Source: CAZGNZ01 sp964527215 (lineage in GTDB: Bacteria; Fidelibacterota; Marinisomatia; SCGC-AAA003-L08; JACNLC01). Taken from it: a DNA stretch of 16,820 nt. Shown here one piece after another: positions 1 through 9,300 of this stretch. Within the stretch, counting starts at the first letter, position 1. Every line of letters begins with the position of its first letter. Both the position numbers and the translations under genes were made by a program. Under the pieces are notes generated by a model. The model did no database searches. It had not been told where the DNA came from and saw only the letters and a program-made list of their open reading frames with translations. The stretch is taken from positions 1-16,820 of the forward strand of contig CAZGNZ010000061.1 in NCBI GenBank assembly GCA_964527215.1. Direction: 5' to 3'.

Positions 1-25
1 AGAATCAATCATTTTCATCATCTCA

Positions 26-217
26 TTACAAAGTCTCATGAAATATCCGGGCTAAACGGTTTGTCTGGATGTCGGACTGTTTGAGGTTTTTGTCCCTGGA
101 AATATCAATCATATAAATCTGAGATATAATTTTTCTGACTATCCGCCTTGGAATCACCGCTCCCGTAAAAGTGCCTTCAACGGCCTGAATCTGCTTTGGT
201 GTGCCGACCTTTTGAAA
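26..217 (-). pseudogene. Possible small gene or gene remnant, unrecognised
   Basis: A stop-to-stop frame of about 63 codons ends at the TAA at 26-28 and runs back to the TGA at 218-220. The predicted peptide looks protein-like (for example KQIQAVEGTFTGAVIPRR, then a basic, Ile-rich part and RLARIFHETL at the end), but there is no in-frame ATG near its beginning. A GTG-led frame beginning at 239 (MSVFKYLISK) meets it at an AAAAGG run near 208-212, so a one-base frameshift would join them into about 72 residues. I recognise no family. It may be chance, a decayed gene or a sequencing error. Confidence 0.25.
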
Positions 218-270
218 TCAAGTATTTAAAAACACTCACTTAACTTTCACAATCGCGCGAACTGCTTATG

Positions 271-291
271 TCCGGTCAGTAACTGACCGGA
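271..291. repeat. 21-bp perfect palindrome next to the terminator
   Basis: Arms TCCGGTCAGT and ACTGACCGGA flank a single central A. It directly follows the terminator on the minus strand. Its TGACCGG / CCGGTCA core resembles the TGACCGGTCA palindrome in the secA leader, and its CAG.CTG centre resembles the palindrome at 12397-12412, so it may belong to a dispersed family. It could also act as a backup hairpin. Confidence 0.6.
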
Positions 292-296
292 AACAA

Positions 297-320
297 ACAG
301 GGGCTCCGAAGAGCCCCTGT
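297..320 (-). terminator. Rho-independent terminator of the giant surface-protein gene
   Basis: The arms ACAGGGGCTC and GAGCCCCTGT form a 10-bp GC-rich stem. Read on the minus strand, the loop is TTCG closed by C-G, an exceptionally stable tetraloop. A T-rich stretch GTTTGTTT follows on the minus strand (296-289). The hairpin lies about 40 nt past the TAA of the giant gene, the expected place. The T tract is imperfect, which is the main doubt. Confidence 0.75.
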
Positions 321-361
321 AAATCTCAAGCAACCTGCCTTGCATTCAAGGCCTTGCCGCT

Positions 362-3300
362 TTATTTCATCAGAACCATCTTGCTGGACATCTGATCGCT
401 GTCAGTCTGCAGCGTGTAGATGTACAGACCGGCTGAGACCGGCTGACCGTTCATGTCGGTTCCGTTCCACATCACTGTGTGATAACCGGCAGTCATATTG
501 CCGTTCACCAGGGTGGTGACCAGACGACCGGTGAGGTCGTAGACTTTCATGGACACCTTCGAATCAGCAGGTACGCTGAAGTCGATGCTGGTGGCGGGGT
601 TAAACGGATTCGGATAGTTCTGTGACAGGGTGAATGCACTGGGCACAGCATCCATATTGTATGCCGTACCGGATCCGTAGGTCAGTGCCGCACCTTCATA
701 ATAGTAGTTGTTCAGATCGGTTTCGAACCGCAGTTCCTTACCTTCCGAAGCGCTCCATACGCGCAGTTCGATGGCTTCACCGGCCTCATAGCCCGGCAGT
801 TCCAGACCGTATTCATTGTATCCGGCCCAGGCGGCAATGGTCACCGGCTGTGACAGGTCAACGATGCGGGTGGCACCAACGACTTCACCGTCGGCGTAGG
901 CAGCCACTTCATCACCTTCGGACACATAACCGTCCACTTCAGTCAGGACGATAGCATACGGCATACCCGTTTTCACCACATCGTACTGCTGTGAAATACT
1001 GGCTTCCTTGAACTGCTCAACAGCTTCAATCTGGGGTCCGCGGCTCAGGAATGTATCCATCGGATAATAGAAGTCAACCGGTTCATCCGTATCCAGGAAG
1101 CAGGTGTAGCATTTTCCGGGATAGAGCATGGTCAGTGTTTCCACACCCAGAGACGGTACGTAGAATTCACCCTCATCATTGCTGATAATGAGAATATCAT
1201 CATCGTAGTCCTCAAAGGCATCCAAGGCAGCCATTTCAGCCTGCGGAGTGAAGGAGAACATATTCACCATGAACGGATTCCAGGTGATGGCTTCCATCAG
1301 ATCCACCGGCAGTCCAGTGACTTCCAGGGTTACCGGTTCAGTGGCGAAGACCTTGTAACCGGCGAGATAGTTGATATCACCAATCTGATCCACGTTGTAG
1401 GAAGGCACGTAGTACTGGCCCTGATCATCCCAGCCGATGAAGATATCATCGCCGAAGATGGTCTCGGCAGCCGGTGCTTCCGGCATCACGTTAAATGAGA
1501 TCATGTTGTTGAAGTTGGCCTGCAGTTCGACTTCCTGCGTGTAGCTTCCGATTACTGTCAGGGTGGCAGCCGTAATCAGTGAACCCCATTCGCCGTTACC
1601 GGCAGAGAAATCCGGAACAGCGGTGTAGAGCATGTCTTCAGATACATCGTAGTACTTGAATACGATTTCATTGCCGGCCACATAACCCGGATACTGGAAA
1701 CCGCCATAGGCACAGTAGTCCAGAGAACCAATACCAACGATTTCAATCTGTTCGCCGTTCCAGACAGCGGAACCGACCAGCAGTTCACCAATCTGGTTGG
1801 AACAGTCACCGGAGTTGGTGATGGCTGCAGCATCATAGAGACCGATCTCGTCGCAGTTTTCAATCTCCACGCCTTCACCGAATACATCGGAGATAACGAT
1901 CAGTGAACTTTCACCGGTGGGCGGAATTTCAACCACCAGGGTTTCGGGATCTTCACATCCGCCGCCCGGAGGTTCGATAAATTCAGCACATTCCGTGACC
2001 GTGTAGTACGGATCGGCATTGGGATCGGAAATGGTGGCTGTTTCAAAGCACAGGATGGAAGTGAATTCTTCCATGCTGAGATTGGCAGTCACCTGCAGGA
2101 TGGCACCTTCGCCAGCCGGAATCTGAGTTCCGGAAAGTGAGAAGCCGAGGATTCGGAAGTTGCCGTTGTTTTCACTGCCGCTGATCATCCAGTCGGTGGG
2201 TACCCGCGGAGTGGCAGCTGCTTCGAAGAAGGTGTAGTAATCGGGATCATCGGTGATGTCAATCTGGAATCCGGATACCGGACCGTTGTTGTTCATGATA
2301 ACATCAAACATCCCTGAACCGGTCTGAACCAGTGACACATACACATCCGGCAGACCAATGGCCAGTGAGCCGTTGAAAGCCGTATGATACATGCTTGCGC
2401 CCGCCATATCGGAGAAGACGGAAGTTTCCGTCAGTACCAGATCGGCGGTTCCGTCCGGAGCATCACCGTTCACTTCGTAACTGATGGTGAAGAGTTCACC
2501 GCTGCCGATTTCAACCGGAGTCAGAGTCATTGAGAACCACAGTACGGTCAGTTCACCGTCGATTTCGCTGAAGCTGAACATCTGCTGATCCGGAATTCGT
2601 TCTGTCGGTGTTACGTTCACCGTTGTCACAACTTCCGGGACATCCGCAATATGGAGTTCCATTCCATAGAATGCAACGGGGTTGTTGACATCTACGCTGA
2701 TATCAACCATGCCGCCCTGATCCACTGCTTCGGTCACGGTTTCGATGAAAACTTCAATGCTTTCAACTGTCAGTGTCACGGTGCCGCATCCGGAAGTTAC
2801 AAAATAGCCCTGACCGGCTGCGTCTGAAATCACTTCAGCAGTGGTACACAGGTTCACATCCGCAGGTTCTGACGGGATCATTGTATCAAATGTCAGAGTG
2901 AGGATTGGACCGTCACCGGGTTCAATCAGGGTACCCTGCAGGGAGAAGCCCAGTACGCGTCCGTCGCCATTGGTAAGTTCCTGACCCTGGAGCATCCAGT
3001 CGGCCGGGACCCGGGCAGTGCCTTCCACACCGGTCAGTGTGAGATAATTAGGCACGTCGGTGAGATCAAACTGAACGCCGCCAACCGGTTCATCATTGGT
3101 CAGACCGACATCGACAGTTACTGTTTCACCCCCCATAACGGAGGCATCCGGAATGGTAAACATCACTGTGGACATTGGTGTCGCGGAGGCTTCGTTGGAG
3201 TAATCGGATTCATTGTTGCCGTCAAAGACTGCTGAAACCACATAATAGTAAGTCATGCCGTTCATGACGTCATTGTCAACATAGGTTACCAGTTCCGGAT

Positions 3301-6300
3301 CAAGATCGGAAGCAATGGGGAAGTATGGGCCGCCGGAGACGAATCCGCGGTACAGGTTATACCCGGTGAGCACATCGCGCTCGGTACGTTCCGTACCCTG
3401 GTTGAAGTGTTTCAGATCTGCCGGATCCAGCCAAGCCACGGTGGGTCCGCCAAAGGGCGTGCCGCAGTCGTCATCGCTGGAGGTGGCAGTGACCACCGGT
3501 GACTGAATATCACCCGCTTCAATCATGAACATGTAGGTTTCGTTGGGACCAAATCCGTAGAAATTGATGCCTGAGTCCATACCCATACCGGTAAGATCGA
3601 AGAAGTTTTCGGTCACATCGGCTTCACCGTAGTAAAGGGCGGTCAGTGTGCAGCCGGCATTCCAGCTGAGGCTGAAGGCATTGGAACCTTCGTAACAGCC
3701 GTTGGGCTGAACATCGAATTCATCCAGTGATTCGCAGTCACCGGGATCTACGCAGTCACCCATGTCAAAGAAATATTCTTCGCAGTCCAGAACCAGACCA
3801 TAGGTGCCGTCATCGCAGAAGCCGTCACCCAGCCAGGTATTGTCACCATCGACACAGCCGTCATAGGTGCCGTCAATACAGTCTTCATTATTGAAACAGG
3901 TACCGGCACAGTCTACGTACTGATATGTGGGATCAGGACATGGCGGCCAGCCTTCACCGGTTCCGCCGCTGGACGGTGCAACCCATTCAAGGGAGACCAT
4001 TTCATCACCGGCTTCCGCAGTCAGTTCAGTCGGCGGATCGGGTTCGAACGGCAGCGGCATGGCGGATGCTTCATTGGAGTAGTCGGATTCAAGAATATTG
4101 TCGTACACAGCGGTAACCACATAATAGTACATGGTGCCGTTGACGGCAAATTCATCGGTGAAGAATTCATCCATGGTGGTTCCGATGGGCGTGGGATCAT
4201 AGGATCCTGAAGAAGTACCGCGATACACATTGTACCCCGTCAGTTCTTCACGGTCCGTACGTTCGGTACCTTGCGTGAAATGCTTCAGATCAGCCGGATC
4301 CAGCCAGGCAACAGTAGGACCAAACGGGGTTCCGCAGTCATCATCGCTGGAAGTAGCTGTCACAATCGGTGACTGAACGTCGCCGGCTTCGATCATGAAC
4401 ATGTAGGTTTCGTTGGGACCGAATCCGTAGAAATTAATACCGGAATCCATTCCCATACCGGTGAGGTCAAAGAAATTCTCAGTGACATCGTTCTCACCGT
4501 AGTAAAGGGCGGTCAGGGTGCAGCCGTCATTCCAGCTGAGGCTGAAGGCGTTGGAATTTTCATAACAGCCATTGGGCACAACGTCAAATTCATCCAGTGA
4601 TTCGCATTCACCGGGATCTTCTTCACAGTCACCCATATCCCAGAAGTATTCTTCGCAGTCCAGAACCAGACCATAGGTGCCGTCATCGCAGAAACCGTCA
4701 CCCAGCCAGGTATTTTCTCCATCCACACAGCCGTCATAAGTACCGTCGGCACAGTCTTCATTGTTAAAGCAGGTACCGGCACAGTCCACATACTGATAGG
4801 TGGGATCGGGACATGGCGGCCATCCGCCCGGTCCGCCGCCCTGCGGGGGATCCCATGAGAGGTCCACTTCGCTGTCGCCGGCTTCAGCAACCAGATTCAG
4901 CGGCGGGTTCGGTACGAAAGCTTCCGGAGTGGCCATGGCTTCGTTGGAATATTCAGATTCCGGTGCTTCGGAATAGGTGGCCGTGGCAACGTAATAATAA
5001 GTCGTTCCGTTGGTGACGTTCAGGTCATCATAGAACAGGGTTGCAGGATCGGTTGAATCCAGATAGGTGTACGGGCCGCCGGCCATTGTGCCGCGATACA
5101 GATTGTAGCCTGTGAGTACCCGGGTATTGATATGGTCTTCATTGTATTCATCAATGAGCTGTGCCAGTTCATAGCCGTACAGTTCGCCGTCTGTTTTCAC
5201 AGGATATTCGGCATGGCTGCTGCGGACAGTGAACTGAGCCAGATCGCTGACGCTTTCAAAGCTTGAGGCAAACGTCTGCCCGCCGGCCAGTCCGGTGACC
5301 ATAATGTCATCCAGCTTGATGTAGAACATATCGTAGGAATCCGTATGACGGAATGCAATGTAAATGGTCTGACCGGCATATGCTGACAGGTCCACCGTGC
5401 GCTGATACCAGGAATCGTCGCCCGCCGGCGGTGTGTAGCCGTCCACTTCATCAGTGAAGTTGGCGGGAGCCATTCCCGTAGTTGAAATCCATACTTCAAT
5501 ATGATCCTCGGCATATGCAGGATCCTGAGCTGCCACCCAGTAGGTCAGTTCAGTGGTTGCAGAGGCATCCAATGCCGGTGTGATCAGGTAGTTGTCGGGA
5601 TTCAGCGGTCCGCCGGTGCTGGTCCAGGAAGCGCTGGCGATGGCATAGGTGCCGGTGTGCGGTTCGTATGTATAGCCAAACCACATTTCACCGTCTCCGT
5701 CATCATCAACGTTCGCCCAGTCTTCGGGCACGTCACCGCTTTCAAAACCTTCTTCAATTTCATCGCCTACCGGTCCGCCGACGGGGGCATCCCATTCCAG
5801 GCCAACCATGCCGTCATTGCCGGTGGCAACCAGGTTGCGCGGCGGATTGGCTTCTTCGGCAGCCGGAGTAGCGCAGGCGATGTTGGAAGGATCAGATTCA
5901 CCTTCATCATATTCGGCCGTGACATAGTAGCAGTATTCTGTCAGATTGACGACTGCTTCGTCACGATAGGTCTCCGTTCCGGCGTTCACATAATCCAGAA
6001 CGACATCATCGCGGTAGATATTATAACCCTGCAGTTCACGGGTCATTTCATTCAGCACGAAATTGGGATAGGTTACAACCGTTCCGGCCAGAGGTGCGGT
6101 ACCGTCGTGCACGGAATTGGCAACGGACAGGTCGAGGGCCGGTGTTTCCGGCATATTGTTTTCGAAGTATCCCAGGGTCTGAGTGGCACCGAATGCATTC
6201 ACCACTGCGGAGAACATGTAGTCACCGCCGTATCCCAGCGGATCACCTGTGGACCAGGCACCTTCCTGCATGGTGACCATGTTGTCGGGGAAGTCCACGC

Positions 6301-9300
6301 TGCCGTCAATCCCGTAGCCTTCAGCGTCACCGCCGGTGGACCAGTTCAGAGTATGTGAAGAAACCACATAGAAGGTTCCTTCCAGGCCCATCAGGTTGGG
6401 ATAAACGGTTGCCCAGCCGTCTTCGGCGACTGCTTCTGCATCATACAGAACATCACCGGGCATACCGCCGTCATCGGCCAGCACGATCACTCGAACGGGT
6501 CCATGGGTATCATTGGGCCATGGCCAGTACTGATCACCGGCTGAGAGAATCTTTACGGATGCGGCAACCACGTCAAAGGGGCCGCCCACATCAAATTTGG
6601 TTCCGTGACAGAAACCGGCTTCAAAGGTATCATAGAAATAGAACGCATTCTGCAAAGTACCTTCCCAGTATGCCAGTTCAATTTCTTCCGGAGGTGCCGG
6701 TTCCATCCATTCCAGATCAATAAAGCCGTTACCGCCTGTGGCTGTGAGACCCATTGGAGGCAGCGGTCCCAGACCTTCCGGAGTGGCCATGGCTTCATTG
6801 GAATAATCGGATTCAACCAGACCGTCATCATGGACGGATGTGACCACATAGTAGTAGGTATTGTCGTTTTCAACGGTGACGTCATCATATTCCAGGACGT
6901 CGGCAGCTGTTGAACCAACAAGCGTGTAGGGTCCGCCGCTCATGTCACCGCGGTAAACATTGTATCCTGTGAGAACACGTTCGGTAACCGACGGATGAGC
7001 CTGGTTGTATTCTTCAATGATCAGAGCCAGCTCTTCATCGGAAACGCCTTCAACGCGGACAGGATAGTCGGCAGCAGAGCTGCGGACGGTGAACTGATCA
7101 AAATCAGCAGCATTTTCGAAACCGGCATGGAAATTCAGACCGCCCATCAGACCGGTAACGGAAACGTCATCAATCTTGATATAGAACATGTCATAGGTGT
7201 CGGTGTGACGGAAAGCCAGATAGATGGTTTCTCCGGCAAATTCGGACAGATCCACGGTGCGTTCATGCCAGGAATCATCTCCGGCAGAGGGCGTGTAGCC
7301 GTCGATTTCAGTGTTGAAATCAGAGATATTGGTACCGGTAGTGGAGACCCATACCTCAATGTGGTCTTCTGCATACGCGGCATCCTGAGCGGCTACCCAA
7401 TAGGAGAGCATGGAGCCGTTAGTGGGGTTCATGGCCGGAGCGATCAGATAATTGTCCGGATTCAGGGGACCCATGGTGCTGGTCCAGGAAGCGCTGGCCA
7501 GAGAGTAGGTACCCGAATGGGGTGCATAGGTATAGGCAAACCAGGATTCGCCGTCGCCGTCATCATCCACATTTTCCCAATCGGCGGGAATATCACCATC
7601 TTCAAAGCCTTCTTCGTAGATGTTGGGATCAATGGGTTCTTGCCATTCCAGATGCACAATGGCATCACCGCCTTCAGCGGTCAGGTTTTCGGGAGGATAT
7701 GCTTCAAAGGGAATGTCGCCAGTGGTAATATGTACCGCATCGGACTGTTCGGATTCACCGCTGATATTGGAGGCGGTCACGAAATAGTGATATTCCGTGT
7801 TATAAGCCAGACCGGCATCGGTGTAATCCAGGTCGGTGGTGTCATCCAGCGGTGCACCGTCGCGGTAAACAGTGTAGAAATCTGCACCGTCGGAAGCATT
7901 CCATGACAGGCCCACGGTGTTGGCACTAACCAGTTCAGCTGCCAGTCCACCAGGTGCATCGGGAACTTCCGGCGGGGTGCCGATGGTAAATGGATCACCA
8001 TATATCACATCCAGGGGATCGCCTTCCGTATCGGAAATGATGGCTTCACCCAGGCTCAGAACGGTAAAGTCGCCGGTAATATTTTCCAGCGGGACAAATA
8101 CCAGGTCATGAGAGCCGACGGGGATGGTAGCACCTGTGATGCTGAATCCCAGAACCAGGCCTTCCGAGTTGGTGGAAACCATGAAGCCCAGCTGCTGAGA
8201 GATGCCGCCGTAGCCGGTGCCGGTATCCAGAATGTCGGGATTGTCAAACATGGTAAACTGGAAGCCGGCCACTTCTTCAGAGTTCTGCATTGTGATAGTG
8301 ACCACGTCATCAACCACTTCGCCGATACTGAGGAGCACGCCTTCCACACCGGAGTTGGTGGTGGCACAGTCTTCGTTGGAGTGCGGAGATTCCATGCTGC
8401 CGTCAAAAGCGGTGACGGTGTAGCAGTGGGTTTCACCTGCGCCCAAACCGGAATCAACATAGTTTTCCATATCCAGACCGGTGGCAATCTGAGTGCCGTC
8501 ACGGTAAACATTGTAGGTGATTTCAACAGGCATTTCGCCGATCCAGTAGGGGTCACCCAGAGTATAACTGAGGGGACTGCCGCCGGAGTCGCTGAGGGTG
8601 GGGGCATCAACGTAAAAATTGCCGTTTTCACCCGTGAACTGAACATCGGCATAGCAGAGGACGCCTTCGCCGGCCGCAATGGTGGCACCGGTGAGGGAGA
8701 ATCCCAGAATCAAACCGCTTTCATTGGTGGATACCATGAAGCCGCTGCTTTGCGCAGATCCGCCGGACGCGCCGGTTACGATAAAATCAGGGAAAGAAGA
8801 TTCAAGATCAAACTGGAAACCACCCACGGGAATCTGGTTTTCCATCCAGATTTCCAGCTGGCCGGACCCGGCATCGTAGTTGGTAACTGCCAGATGCACA
8901 TCTTCCCGGGCGGGGGCATCGTACTGCCAGGTGAGGGCAATTTCATTGTCGCCGCCGGTGGCCACCAGATTGTATGGGGGATCCAGTTCTTCCACTTCCG
9001 GATAGCAGGCACTGAAGTCCACATCCAGCGGTACACCGCCGTCACCGGAAATAGTGGCAGCGCTGTAGCAGATGGGCATACTGTCATCCAGCAGGCCGTC
9101 AAAAGTGAGAGTGGTTAATACTCCTTCACCAGCCGGTATCGATGAGCCGATGAGGCTGAAACCCAGAACCAGTCCGCTTTCGTTTGTGGAAATCATGAAC
9201 CCGGCTGTCTGAGCCAGTCCCCCGGATGCTCCGGTTAACATGAGATTTTCCATTGTGAACTGAAATCCAAAAACGGGTTCTGAATTCTGCATGTATATTT

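Noticed and set aside
5501..9118. Long plus-strand open frames of 285, 303 and 336 codons opposite the giant gene
   Set aside because: They are antisense to a continuous, domain-rich minus-strand gene and arise from its codon bias. The peptides have no family resemblance and no ribosome sites were seen.
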